A DNA stretch of 64,000 nucleotides from JACKBK01 sp963707275 (GTDB lineage: Bacteria; Chloroflexota; Anaerolineae; JAAEKA01). The notes below the pieces were generated by a model. The model made no database searches and was not told the origin of the DNA. It was given only the letters and a program-made list of their open reading frames with translations. Shown one piece after another: positions 8,172-16,733 of the stretch (the stretch's first letter is position 1; every line of letters begins with the position of its first letter). The position numbers and the translations under genes are program-made. Location: positions 62,001-126,000 of the forward strand of contig CAVPPH010000005.1 of assembly GCA_963707275.1 (NCBI GenBank), read 5' to 3'.

Positions 8172-9176
8172 ATGAGTGAAAACACAGCGCTTGCCATCCA
8201 CGATGCAGGCAAGCGGTTTCAAACCGCCAAACGCAAGCTGTTCTGGGACAGCGTCTTCAGAGTCGTGCGCGGACCGTCGCCCGAGCTGTTGTCGTTCGAA
8301 GAGGTGCAGACCGCGCTGCGCGCCTGGCAGCAGGTGGAGGGTCGCCAGGCCGAAAGCATACCTCTGGACAAGATTGTCGGCAGCGTGGGCCGCTACCGCG
8401 ATTTCACGCGCGCGTTCCTGCCGCGCGAGTCGGTCAGCGAGTCGCGCTGGCGCGGCGTGGATGCGGCCATGCACAGCATGGCCGGCCTGCCACCCATCGA
8501 GGTCTATCAGGTCGGCGACATCTATTTCGTCAAGGATGGCCATCACCGGGTCTCTGTGGCGCATGCCAACGGCTTCAAAGAGATCGAGGCCTATGTCACC
8601 CGCGTCGAAACGACTATTAAACTGGACGCGGACACCAGGCCGGAGGACCTGGTGCTGAAAGCCGCGTACGTAGATTTTCTGCGCGCGACACGTCTGGACG
8701 AGCTGCGCCCCGACTCCGATCTCGAGGTGACGGAGGTCTATTCGTACACTGAGCTGTTGGAGCACATCGCCGTCCATCGTTACTACATGGGACAGGAGCA
8801 GCAGCGTGAGATTTCCAGCGACGAGGCGGTGCAGAGCTGGTACGACCGCGTCTATTTGCCGGTGGCCGCGGCGGTCTGGGCGTCGGACATTTTGGAGCGT
8901 TTTCCCGGGCGTACGCCGGCTGACCTGTACGTCTGGGTGTGCCGGCGGCGCGAGGAACTGGCCGACGAGCACGGCGGTGTCCCGTCGCCGGTGGCGGCCG
9001 TGTCCGACCTGGTGCTGAAAGAGTCGCTGGCGTCGTCCGGGATGGTCGACTCGGTCAAGCGGGCGATTGCCGGCAAGCCAAAGACCGTGGATCTCGCGGC
9101 TGAAGCTGTCAAGGTGGCCGAGAAAGATCAGCGGCGGAGCGGTGCGGATGACCTGTCCGACGCTGCCGATGGATAG
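8172..9176 (+). CDS. ParB/sulfiredoxin-like domain protein
   Basis: A 334-residue soluble protein. Residues 65-155 contain IPLDKIVGSVGRY...FLPRE, then PPIEVYQVGDIYFVKDGHHRVSVAHANG, which has the ParB/Srx-like G..YFV.DGHHR..A pattern (normally a nucleotide- or DNA-binding loop). The rest is helical (YSYTELLEHIAVHRYYMG, a tryptophan-rich segment, a charged tail) and unrecognised. There is no ParA neighbour and no helix-turn-helix, so a partition role is unlikely; it may be a ParB-fold NTPase or adaptor. It stands alone behind its own leaderless promoter. Confidence 0.55.
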   Translation: MSENTALAIHDAGKRFQTAKRKLFWDSVFRVVRGPSPELLSFEEVQTALRAWQQVEGRQAESIPLDKIVGSVGRYRDFTRAFLPRESVSESRWRGVDAAMHSMAGLPPIEVYQVGDIYFVKDGHHRVSVAHANGFKEIEAYVTRVETTIKLDADTRPEDLVLKAAYVDFLRATRLDELRPDSDLEVTEVYSYTELLEHIAVHRYYMGQEQQREISSDEAVQSWYDRVYLPVAAAVWASDILERFPGRTPADLYVWVCRRREELADEHGGVPSPVAAVSDLVLKESLASSGMVDSVKRAIAGKPKTVDLAAEAVKVAEKDQRRSGADDLSDAADG

Positions 9177-9194
9177 ATCAACAGGAGCACTCCC

Positions 9195-10624
9195 TTGCTA
9201 AACACAAAAATCGTTTGCACCATCGGGCCGGCCACGGACAGTCGCCGAGGCGATCCGCGCGCTGATGCGCGCCGGGATGGACGTGGTCCGGCTCAACATG
9301 TCCCACGGTACCCATCAATACCACGCTGAAACCCTGAGCAGGATTCGAGTGGTGGCTTCGGAACTCAACAGGCCGATCGGCGTGCTGGTAGACCTGCAAG
9401 GTCCCAAGCTGCGGGTTGGCAACCTGCCTGCGGAGGGCGTCACGCTGGAGCAGGGCGAGTCGCTGGAGCTCTGCACCGCGGACGATCCGCGCCGCGCGGG
9501 TGTCGTGCCGGTTCAGTTCAAGGCGCTGCCGCGCGCCGTCAAACCCGGCGACCGCGTGCTGTTGGACGACGGAACGCTGGAACTGGAAGTTGAGGACACG
9601 AACGCCGAGTTCGGTGATGTGCCGGGTCGTGGTAGGCGGCGTATTGACCTCCAACAAGGGGATGAATCTGCCGCGCGCCAGTCTGGCCATTGCCGCGGTC
9701 ACGCCCAAGGACGAGCAGGACCTTGATTTTGCCCTGGCGCACGGCGCTGATTGGATCGCCCTCTCCTTTGTACGGCGCGCCGAAGAGGTCATCGCGCTGA
9801 AGGAGATGATCCGCCGGCGGACCGTGGGCGACCGGTTGACGCCTGTTATCGCCAAGATCGAGAAGCCGGAAGCAGTGGATGTTATCGACGAGATCATTGG
9901 TGTGGTTGACGGCATCATGGTGGCGCGCGGTGATCTGGGCATTGAGGTGTCGCCGGAAGCGGTGCCGATGATGCAAAAGATGATCATCGCCAAGTGTAAC
10001 AAAGCCGGCGTGCCGGTGATCACCGCTACCCAGATGCTCGACTCGATGATCCGCAACCCGCGTCCCACACGTGCCGAGGCCAGCGATGTCGCCAACGCGA
10101 TCCTGGACGGCACCGACGCGATCATGCTATCGGGCGAGACCGCAGTCGGCAAGTATCCGGTGCAGAGCGTAGAGACCATGGTGCGCATCGCGCGCGAAAC
10201 TGAGACCCACTGGACACCTGCTCCGCTGCTGCTGGAAGAACTGCCAAAGCACACCAACAGCCAGGCTGTTTGTCACGCGGCCGCGGACATGGCAACCATG
10301 GTGCGCGCCAAAGCCATCCTCGCGCCCACGATCTCAGGCAGCACGGCGCGAACGCTTTCCTGGTTTCGCCCGCCCTGCCCGATCATCGCGATCACACCTG
10401 ATCCCGAAGTGCAGCAGGTATTGGCGCCCTACTGGGGCGTCCATAGCCTGCACAGCCAGCGCGCCCCCGACACCGATTCGGTGATACGTGACGCGCTGGA
10501 GGTGGCTCAGCAGGCGGGCATGGTGCAGGCAGGCGACACAGTCGTCATCACGGCTGGTACGGGCGGCTCCACGCCCGGCGTCACTGACCTGATCAAGGTA
10601 CACACGCTGCCGCCGCGAGCCTAA
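9195..10624 (+). CDS. pyk: Pyruvate kinase (two frameshifts)
   Basis: Converts phosphoenolpyruvate and ADP to pyruvate and ATP. The start is TTG 9195 with AGGAG at 9183. Landmarks are KIVCTIGPATDS, GMDVVRLNMSHGTH, LVDLQGPKLRVG, KGMNLPRASL, the catalytic AKIEKPEAVD, MVARGDLGIEV and TQMLDSMIRNPRPTRAEASD. It lacks the extra C-terminal PEP-utiliser domain some bacteria have; length is about 475 residues. Frame breaks of +1 lie near 9243 and 9629. The YjhG-like dehydratase follows on the same strand after about 60 bases, fitting a pathway that delivers pyruvate. Confidence 0.9.
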
Positions 10625-10684
10625 GCAGATCGCTAACCAAAACGACTGCCGCCTGAACTGCAAGACAAGAACCCAACCGGGAGC

Positions 10685-12682
10685 ATGTGGCGCTTGATCG
10701 ACAACTGCTGGACTCAGCAGGATGCAGTTCCGATGGACTCGGAGGATGTCAGCATCTACCAGGTTCAGACGCGCGCGCCAGGCCCGTCGGGATCGCTGCC
10801 GCTGACCGCCGAATTCCTGACCAACGCGCCCAGCGGCGACATCTTCGGCTGGACGCAGAACGTTGGCATGGGCTGGGAGCCTGAGACGCTGGGGGGCAAA
10901 GAGTTTCTGATGCTGAGCACGCAGGGCGGCATCCGTGGCCCCGATGGTCGTCCGGTCGCGTTGGGTTATCACACCGGCCACTGGGAGGTCGGCCTGCTGA
11001 TGCAAGCCGCCGCCGAAACGTTCCAGGGGCGAGGCGCCATTCCCTTCGCCGCGTTTGTCAGCGACCCGTGCGACGGCCGCACTCAGGGTACGTCTGGCAT
11101 GATGGACAGCCTGCCCTACCGCAACGACGCGGCCATCGTGCTGCGCCGCTTGATCCGCTCGCTGCCCACCAGCGCCGGAGTGATGGGGATCGCCACTTGT
11201 GATAAGGGGTTGCCGGCTATGATGATGGCTCTGGCCGGTCTGCGCAACCTGCCGGCGATCCTGGTGCCGGGCGGCGTGACCTTGCCGCCGACTGTAGGGG
11301 AAGATGCTGGCAAAGTTCAGACTATCGGCGCCCGTTTCGTGTATGGCGAGATCAGTCTGCACGAGGCCGCTGAACTGGGCTGCAAAGCCTGCGGCACGGC
11401 CGGCGGCGGCTGCCAGTTTCTGGGCACTGCGGCTACCAGCCAGGTTGTGGGTGAGGCGCTGGGGCTGTCGTTGGCTCATTCCGCGCTGGCTCCTTCCGGC
11501 CAGCCCATCTGGCTCCATATGGCCAGGCGCTCGGCGCAGGCGTTGATCGATCTCGAAGCAGCGGGCGTCACACTTTCACGGATTCTGACCGACGACGCCC
11601 TGCACAACGCGATGGCGATCCATGCTGCCTTTGGCGGCAGCACCAATCTGCTGCTGCATATTCCAGCCATCGCCCACGCCGCAGGGTTGAATCAACCTGC
11701 CGTGGAAGACTGGCAGCGCATCAACCGTCAGGTGCCGCGGCTGGTGGACGTACTGCCCAACGGCCCGGTTGGTCACACGACAGTGCAGGTGTTCCTGGCC
11801 GGCGGCGTGCCGGAGGTGATGCTGCATTTGCGCGATCTGGGACTGCTGCGGCTGGATGCGCTGACTGTCCAGGGCCAGCGGTTGGGTGACACGTTGGCAG
11901 CCTGGGAGCAAAGTGAGCGCAGACAGCGGCTTCGTGCACGACTTCTGGAACTGGACGGGGTTGATCCCGATCAGGTGATCATGTCCCCGAAAACAGCGCG
12001 AGAACGAGGTCTGACCAGCACGATTACGTTTCCAACCGGCAATCTTGCGCCCGAAGGGTCAGTCGTCAAGAGTACGGCCATCGATCCTGAAGTTGTGGAT
12101 GCTGACGGTGTCTATCGCAAGACCGGGCCGGCACGCGTGTTCACCAGCGAGCGCGCCGCGATTGCTTCCATCAAGGGGCAGAGCGACAAGCCAGTTCAAC
12201 CGGGTGAGATAATTGTTCTCATCGGGCGCGGGCCGCTGGGCTGCGGCATGGAAGAAACCTACCAGTTGACGTCAGCTCTCAAGTATCTGCCGTGGGGCAA
12301 GCATGTCGCCCTTGTCACTGATGCTCGCTTCAGCGGGGTCAGCACCGGCGCTTGCATCGGACACGTCGGGCCGGAGGCATTAGCTGGCGGACCGCTCGGC
12401 CGGGTGCGCGAAGGAGATACGATTCGGATCGTCATCGATCGCAACCGGCTGACTGGCAGCATCGATATGGTTGGCTGTGACGGGAAGCATTTCAGCCCAG
12501 AAGAAGGCACCGCGATCTTGGCTGCGCGTCCTGCTCATCCTGAGCTGGCGCCCGACCCGGAACTGCCCGATGACACGCGCCTGTGGGCCGCCTTGCAACA
12601 GGCCAGCGGCGGCGTCTGGCGTGGCTGTGTCTACGACGTTGACGCCATCATCGAACTGCTGGAAGCAGGTCGAACGAGATGA
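10685..12682 (+). CDS. IlvD/Edd-family dehydratase, YjhG/YagF (xylonate dehydratase-like) subgroup
   Basis: A 665-residue intact Fe-S dehydratase. Seen: YQVQTRAPGPSGSLPLTAE, GMGWEPETLGGKEFLMLSTQ, SDPCDGRTQGTSGMMDSLPYRND, GIATCDKGLPAMMMALA, CKACGTAGGGCQFLGTA and HAAFGGSTNLLLHIPAIAH. Cysteines in DPCDGRT, TCDKG and GGGCQ are the expected cluster ligands. The long N-terminus and the DGRTQGT...RRLIRSLP pattern match YjhG/YagF rather than IlvD, so the likely substrate is D-xylonate or another sugar acid. Start ATG 10685 has GGGAG before it; ATG 10733 is possible. It converges on the leucyl-tRNA synthetase gene with only 9 bases between stops. Confidence 0.85.
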   Translation: MWRLIDNCWTQQDAVPMDSEDVSIYQVQTRAPGPSGSLPLTAEFLTNAPSGDIFGWTQNVGMGWEPETLGGKEFLMLSTQGGIRGPDGRPVALGYHTGHWEVGLLMQAAAETFQGRGAIPFAAFVSDPCDGRTQGTSGMMDSLPYRNDAAIVLRRLIRSLPTSAGVMGIATCDKGLPAMMMALAGLRNLPAILVPGGVTLPPTVGEDAGKVQTIGARFVYGEISLHEAAELGCKACGTAGGGCQFLGTAATSQVVGEALGLSLAHSALAPSGQPIWLHMARRSAQALIDLEAAGVTLSRILTDDALHNAMAIHAAFGGSTNLLLHIPAIAHAAGLNQPAVEDWQRINRQVPRLVDVLPNGPVGHTTVQVFLAGGVPEVMLHLRDLGLLRLDALTVQGQRLGDTLAAWEQSERRQRLRARLLELDGVDPDQVIMSPKTARERGLTSTITFPTGNLAPEGSVVKSTAIDPEVVDADGVYRKTGPARVFTSERAAIASIKGQSDKPVQPGEIIVLIGRGPLGCGMEETYQLTSALKYLPWGKHVALVTDARFSGVSTGACIGHVGPEALAGGPLGRVREGDTIRIVIDRNRLTGSIDMVGCDGKHFSPEEGTAILAARPAHPELAPDPELPDDTRLWAALQQASGGVWRGCVYDVDAIIELLEAGRTR

Positions 12683-12691
12683 ATAACTCGA

Positions 12692-14479
12692 TTACAGCAC
12701 GATATTGACCAGGCGGCCGGCGACGACGATCACTCGCCTGGGCTGCCGGCCGGCCAGCCAGTCGGCAATCGTCTGATCGGCCTGCGCCAGCGCGGCGGTC
12801 TCGTCGTCGTTGCTCGCGACCGGCATCGCTACCCTCGCCCGCAGCTTGCCGTTGATCTGCACCGCCACGATCGCCATCTCGTCGGTTGCCAGATCGTCCC
12901 GCCAGTCAGGCCACGGCTGGTTGTGGACCGACCCGTCCCCGCCCAGCGCTCGCCACATCTCCTCGGCCAGATCGGGTGTGAACGGCGCCAGCAGCCGCAC
13001 CAGCGCGTCACAGCATTCCTGCCACTGCGCCGGCCCGACCTGGCCCCGAGTTTCCAGCATCTGCGACGTGAAACTCATCAGCGCGGCAATCGCCGTGTTG
13101 AACTTGAACGCCTCGACATCGCCGCTCACTTTGCGCACCGTCCGATGCAGCCCGCGCGCCAGCGCCTCATCACCCTCTCCCCCTCTCTCCCACTCCTTTC
13201 CCTCCTTTCTCTCGCCTTCGACCACCTTCCGCACCCGCTCCATCCAGCGCACCACCCCATTGATCGCCCCGTCGTCCCAGATCACGCTGGCCTCGAAGGG
13301 CGCAATGAACAGCACATGCGCGCGCAGCGCGTCCGCGCCGTGGCGGGCAACCACGTCATCGGGCGTCACCACTGTCTCCGGCCGCGACTTGGACATCCGT
13401 CGCCCGTCGCTGGCGTGTACTACGCCCTGTGAGCGCAGCAGTGGGAATGGCTCGCGGAAGTCGATCAGACCGGCGTCGGCCATCACGCGCGTGAAGAAGC
13501 GCGCGTACAGCAGATGCCCGGTGGCATGCTCCGCGCCGCCGGCATACAGGTCGGCTGGCAGCCAGCGCCGCACGGCGTCGTGGTCGAAGGCGAAACGGGT
13601 CTCGTGTGGGCTGGCAAAGCGCAGGAAGTACCACGATGAGCAGACCGAGCCGGCCATGGTGTCGGTCTCGCGCTGCGCCGGCCCGCCGCACTGTGGGCAG
13701 GTCGTGTTGACGAACTCCGGGATGTTGGCCAGCGGGCTGCGACCGTCGCCACGTGGCTCGAACGCACCGGTCGGCAGCGGCGGCAGGCACACCGGCAGTT
13801 GCTCCTCAGGGACCGGCACGATTCCGCACGTCGGACAATGCACGATGGGAATCGGCGCGCCCCAGTAGCGCTGCCGGCTGACCAGCCAGTCGCGCAGGTT
13901 GGCGATCCAGCGACGTTGCATCGCGGCGATGTGCGGCGGCCAGTCTACCTCGTCCAGCCCGGCTGCCAGTTCCGCTCGGTATGCGGTCGTCCTGAACCAC
14001 CACTGTGGCAGGCTGCGCTCGACGACCGGACTGCCACAGCGCCAGCAAACGCCCTCCTCGACCTCCTCGTGCGCCAGCACCGTCTGGCAGCCGGTGCACC
14101 AGTTGACCGGCGCGGCGGCGCGGTAGGCCAGCCCGCGGCGGTGCAGTAGCAGGAAGAACCACTGGGTCCAGCGGTAGTAGGCCGGATCGCTGGAGTTGAT
14201 CTCGTGATCCCAGTCGTAGGCGCAGCGAATCAGTTGCATCTGCCGCTTGTAGTTGGCGGCGTAGCGTGCGGTACTGTCGGCGGGATGAACGCCGTGGCGG
14301 ATCGCCTCGTTCTCAGCGGGCAGTCCAAATGCGTCCCAACCCATGGGATGCAGCACGTCGTAGCCGCGCATCCGGTAGTAGCGGCTCACGACATCGGTGG
14401 GCACGTAGTTGCGGCAGTGACCCACCGTCAACCCTGCGCCCGAGGGATAGGGAAAGAAATCCAGGCAGTAGTACTTCAT
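12692..14479 (-). CDS. leuS: Leucyl-tRNA synthetase without N-terminal extension or CP1 editing domain
   Basis: A 595-residue class I synthetase; ordinary bacterial LeuRS has 800-870. Present: YCLDFFPYPSGAGLTVGHCRNY with the HIGH-equivalent VGHC, HPMGWDAFGLPAENEA, the zinc module (NWCTGC and CWRC), LRDWLVSRQRYWGAPIP, the second zinc-like site (CPTC, CPQC), AGSVCSSWYFLRF, GGAEHATGHLLYARF, the RRMSKSR signature, the anticodon-binding helices and a short C-terminal domain. MQRRWI (near residue 190) runs straight into ANLRDWLVSRQ, exactly where the roughly 190-residue editing domain normally sits. About 35 usual N-terminal residues are also missing. AAAGGAG lies 21 bases upstream and better serves a four-codon frame, ATG GGG CTC GAA TGA, that overlaps the start. 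Confidence 0.85.
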   Translation of the reverse strand: MKYYCLDFFPYPSGAGLTVGHCRNYVPTDVVSRYYRMRGYDVLHPMGWDAFGLPAENEAIRHGVHPADSTARYAANYKRQMQLIRCAYDWDHEINSSDPAYYRWTQWFFLLLHRRGLAYRAAAPVNWCTGCQTVLAHEEVEEGVCWRCGSPVVERSLPQWWFRTTAYRAELAAGLDEVDWPPHIAAMQRRWIANLRDWLVSRQRYWGAPIPIVHCPTCGIVPVPEEQLPVCLPPLPTGAFEPRGDGRSPLANIPEFVNTTCPQCGGPAQRETDTMAGSVCSSWYFLRFASPHETRFAFDHDAVRRWLPADLYAGGAEHATGHLLYARFFTRVMADAGLIDFREPFPLLRSQGVVHASDGRRMSKSRPETVVTPDDVVARHGADALRAHVLFIAPFEASVIWDDGAINGVVRWMERVRKVVEGERKEGKEWERGGEGDEALARGLHRTVRKVSGDVEAFKFNTAIAALMSFTSQMLETRGQVGPAQWQECCDALVRLLAPFTPDLAEEMWRALGGDGSVHNQPWPDWRDDLATDEMAIVAVQINGKLRARVAMPVASNDDETAALAQADQTIADWLAGRQPRRVIVVAGRLVNIVL

Positions 14480-14530
14480 TCGAGCCCCATGAGATGTGCA
14501 CTCCTTTCGTGCGTGTGGAATGTTGCTCCG

Positions 14531-14595
14531 AAGGTGACAGTCACTTTGTTTGTCTCAGTGCCGACGATGAGCGTACGACGAAGTGACTGTCACCT
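14531..14595. repeat. Inverted repeat of the AAGGTGACAGTCACTT family
   Basis: Arms AAGGTGACAGTCACTT (14531-14546) and AAGTGACTGTCACCT (14581-14595) enclose 34 bases between the attenuator and leuS. The same arm sequence forms a tight hairpin at 60440-60476, and related arms occur at 36945-37011. Confidence 0.75.
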
Positions 14596-14788
14596 GGATA
14601 ACAACTCGTCGTAACAAAAAAAAGCCTCCACGCGGGAGGCCTTTGATTAAAAAGGCGGCCACTGGGGCCGCCTGTCGAACTTTGTCAAGTCGATGAACCA
14701 GGCAACTCAGCAGGTCACTCCCGCGCGAACCGACTCCCGTGAGGGAGGTCAGGAGGAGGAGTGTCAGGCTGAATGGTTGCTGGTTCAT
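14555..14788 (-). CDS. Leucine-rich leader peptide frame of a leuS attenuator
   Basis: ATG 14788 follows a good AAGGTGAT site. The peptide begins MNQQPFSLTLLLLTSLTGVG: six Leu in nine codons (LTLLLLTSL), in the style of leuL leaders. The annotated frame stays open for 77 codons through the terminators; a single base shift would end it after about 23 codons (TGA near 14718), the size of a normal leader. The leader start (14776-14788) is complementary to a copy of itself at 14693-14706 (ATGAACCAGGCAAC), allowing a long hairpin around the leucine codons. I infer ribosome-mediated attenuation of leuS by charged leucyl-tRNA. A secretion signal is the alternative reading, but nothing functional follows it. 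Confidence 0.6.
   Translation of the reverse strand: MNQQPFSLTLLLLTSLTGVGSRGSDLLSCLVHRLDKVRQAAPVAAFLIKGLPRGGFFLLRRVVIQVTVTSSYAHRRH
14616..14640 (-). terminator. Intrinsic terminator (attenuator) before leuS
   Basis: On the minus strand, GCCTCC pairs with GGAGGC around a short loop and is followed by eight T. It stands between the leucine-rich leader frame and leuS. Confidence 0.8.
14649..14672 (-). terminator. Second terminator-like hairpin in the leuS leader
   Basis: On the minus strand, GGCGGCC-ccagt-GGCCGCC followed by TTTTT. It lies just upstream of the stronger T8 terminator, giving a tandem terminator block. Confidence 0.75.
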
Positions 14789-14867
14789 GAGTTGATCACC
14801 TTGTGAGGTAGCAGAACTCTATCACAGTTCTGAACGTTTGTCAACGGCGAATTTCGGCGCCTGCTTG

Positions 14868-15134
14868 CTACTGCAACTGAATCACCTGCCAGATGCCGTC
14901 GCTGAGGTGAATCACCGACATGCACGAAGCACAGGTGGCGTCGTCGGCTGTAGTGCGGCTGGCGGAATGACCGCAACTGGGGCAAACGACCTTGGCGCGC
15001 TGCGATGCCTGGCGCAGCAATATCTGCATCACCTCGGCAGGATCGTCCAAACCCATTTCCATTTGCAGTGCGTGGACTTCGGCCTGCTCTTCTTCGGTTA
15101 GATTGACAACGACTTTCTGTGGTTCTGAAGACAT
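14868..15134 (-). CDS. Small zinc-ribbon protein, unknown function
   Basis: An 88-residue protein. The N-terminal half is helical and acidic (VNLTEEEQAEVHALQMEMG, then PAEVMQILLRQASQRAK), somewhat like a ribbon-helix-helix or coiled segment. The C-terminal half has CPSCGH and, 19 residues on, CASC: four cysteines in a zinc-ribbon arrangement, followed by VIHLSDGIWQVIQL. I do not recognise the family. It lies upstream of the leader peptide on the same strand, and the leuS terminators may also end its transcript. Confidence 0.6.
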   Translation of the reverse strand: MSSEPQKVVVNLTEEEQAEVHALQMEMGLDDPAEVMQILLRQASQRAKVVCPSCGHSASRTTADDATCASCMSVIHLSDGIWQVIQLQ

Positions 15135-15244
15135 TGTGATACTCCTCTATCTGTTTGATTCTGCAAGATCTCGGTGCTGGCTCGGTGGCTTCGCACAGAC
15201 CAGCCCGTTCACGTGAACTGAGCATGAGCCGTAAGGCTACCTGG

Positions 15245-16603
15245 TTATGGTGACGCCGTCGTTGAGCTGTCTGGTCGCACCAGCAGCTTGAAACCGTGGC
15301 GCTCTACCACCACGACGCGCTCGCCGGGCTGAACGGTCGCAGCGTCGTCCTGTAGCTCAGCTTGCCAGCGTTCACCCTGCACGGTGACAGTGCCGCCGGG
15401 ATTTAGCTCCGTGCGCACCAGCGCCAGTTGGCCAATCAGGCTCTCCGCGCCCCAGGTCGGTTTGAGTCGCTGCGCGCCGATTGCCTTGGCTACGATAAAG
15501 GTGAAAAACAGCAGCGTCGCCCCGGCCATGCCAAGGATCGCTGCCCAGGGAACGCCCGCTTCGGTGCCGCTGAAGAGTACGTACGCGCCAAATACGAATG
15601 TTGCGACGCCGGCGACCGTCAGCGCCCCATGAGTGGGCGCTTTGATCTCCAGGAAGAACAGGATGAAGCTGAGCAGCATAAAGCCCAGCCCGACCCAGTT
15701 GGCGTTGAGGATGCCCAGCGCATACATGCCCAGCAGCAACGCCACAAAGCCTGCGGTTCCGGCCATGTAGCCGCCCGGCTGGGAGAACTCGCTGATGATG
15801 CCCTGCACGCCGAGCACGATCAGCAGCACCGCGATGCCTGGCACCGCGATGGCGTTGATCAGTGTGTTGAGCGTGCTCTCCGGGCTGGTCATCGGCAACT
15901 CGACCACACTCGCGTTTGCCACCGCCAGCGGACGCAACTCCTGGTTCACTTCAACTTCAAACCCATCGAGTTGTTGCAGCAGATCGGGGATGTCCTCGGC
16001 CACCGCGTCGACGACGCCCAGAGCCAGCGCTTCCTGAGCGGTCGCGGCTTGAGCGTTGGTCACCGCGCTCCGTGCCCACTCGACCGCTTTGTCGCCGCGA
16101 CGACGTGCCAGATTCTCGATGTCAGCCGCCAGGATGTTGGTGATCTTCTGCTGGATGGTGTCGCCCAGCTCCGCGCCGCCTTCGGCCACCGGGCTGGCGG
16201 CGCCGATGGTGCTGCCAGACACCATGCCCGCGGCGTGACCGGCCAGGGTGATGAACGTCCCGGCAGAGCCTGCCATCGCGCCGGTTGGCCAGACGTAGAC
16301 GATGATCGGCACCGGCGAGGCCCGCATCGCTTTGACGATGTCCTGCGTCAGATCGACCTGGCCGCCGGGCGTGTCCAGCCGCAGAACGATGGCCTCGGCG
16401 CCGTCTGCGTCGGCCTGGGCGATGGCGCGCTCGATGTAGGAGCTCAGAATCGGGTTGACCGGGCCGTCGAAGGTCAGCACGTAGACCAGATTGCTGTCCT
16501 GCGCGCCAGATGGCGTCGCCAGCAACAGCACGGCCAGCAACGCCAGGGTGAGAATAAGTCCAATGCGCCTGCGAGGTGCGCGGTCAACAATGGTTCGGGT
16601 CAT
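15245..16603 (-). CDS. NfeD-family membrane serine protease (ClpP-class)
   Basis: A 452-residue NfeD1b-type protein: signal or membrane helix (residues 14-34), a ClpP-like protease domain, several membrane helices (about 235-360) and a C-terminal OB-fold NfeD domain. Protease landmarks are VYVLTFDGPVNPILSSYIER, AIVLRLDTPGGQVDLTQDIV, AGSAGTFITLAGH with the nucleophilic Ser, GSTIGAASPV and, further on, a Lys in RRRGDKAVEWA expected as catalytic partner. The C-terminus has GERVVVVERHGFKLLVRP. NfeD proteins usually pair with a SPFH/stomatin protein; none is next to it here. A strong promoter lies 22-50 bases upstream. Confidence 0.9.
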   Translation of the reverse strand: MTRTIVDRAPRRRIGLILTLALLAVLLLATPSGAQDSNLVYVLTFDGPVNPILSSYIERAIAQADADGAEAIVLRLDTPGGQVDLTQDIVKAMRASPVPIIVYVWPTGAMAGSAGTFITLAGHAAGMVSGSTIGAASPVAEGGAELGDTIQQKITNILAADIENLARRRGDKAVEWARSAVTNAQAATAQEALALGVVDAVAEDIPDLLQQLDGFEVEVNQELRPLAVANASVVELPMTSPESTLNTLINAIAVPGIAVLLIVLGVQGIISEFSQPGGYMAGTAGFVALLLGMYALGILNANWVGLGFMLLSFILFFLEIKAPTHGALTVAGVATFVFGAYVLFSGTEAGVPWAAILGMAGATLLFFTFIVAKAIGAQRLKPTWGAESLIGQLALVRTELNPGGTVTVQGERWQAELQDDAATVQPGERVVVVERHGFKLLVRPDSSTTASP

Positions 16604-16624
16604 GGGTAAAGTTCCACTAGCTTG

Positions 16625-16653
16625 ATTATACCCGATTCGCCAGCGTGTATCAA
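16625..16653 (-). promoter_or_regulatory. Promoter TTGATA-N17-TATAAT for the NfeD gene
   Basis: Read on the minus strand, the -35 is 16653-16648 and the -10 is 16630-16625, with ideal spacing, 21 bases before ATG 16603. Confidence 0.8.
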
Positions 16654-16669
16654 GGGGGTTGCGATACGT

Positions 16670-16698
16670 TTGCCCGCCCCTGCGCCGAATGCTACAAT
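16670..16698 (+). promoter_or_regulatory. Promoter TTGCCC-N17-TACAAT for the EamA gene
   Basis: Divergent from the NfeD promoter. About 30 bases of leader with AAGGAG precede ATG 16734. The same -35 sequence and spacing recur at 60510. Confidence 0.65.
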
Positions 16699-16733
16699 GC
16701 CTGCCTTAAGCATCCGCTCGCAAGGAGCCGTTC

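Noticed and set aside
8172..9176. Chromosome partition protein ParB
   Set aside because: Only the short ParB/Srx-like loop is present; there is no helix-turn-helix, no ParA neighbour and no parS-like sites.
14480..14800. A T-box riboswitch in front of leuS
   Set aside because: No AGGGTGG-type T-box sequence or specifier-loop layout was found; the Leu codon run and tandem terminators fit a leader peptide better.
15428..16609. A 393-codon open frame antisense to the NfeD gene
   Set aside because: It mirrors the codon pattern of the real gene, is extremely His/Gln/Arg-rich and has no recognisable domain; high GC makes long antisense frames common here.
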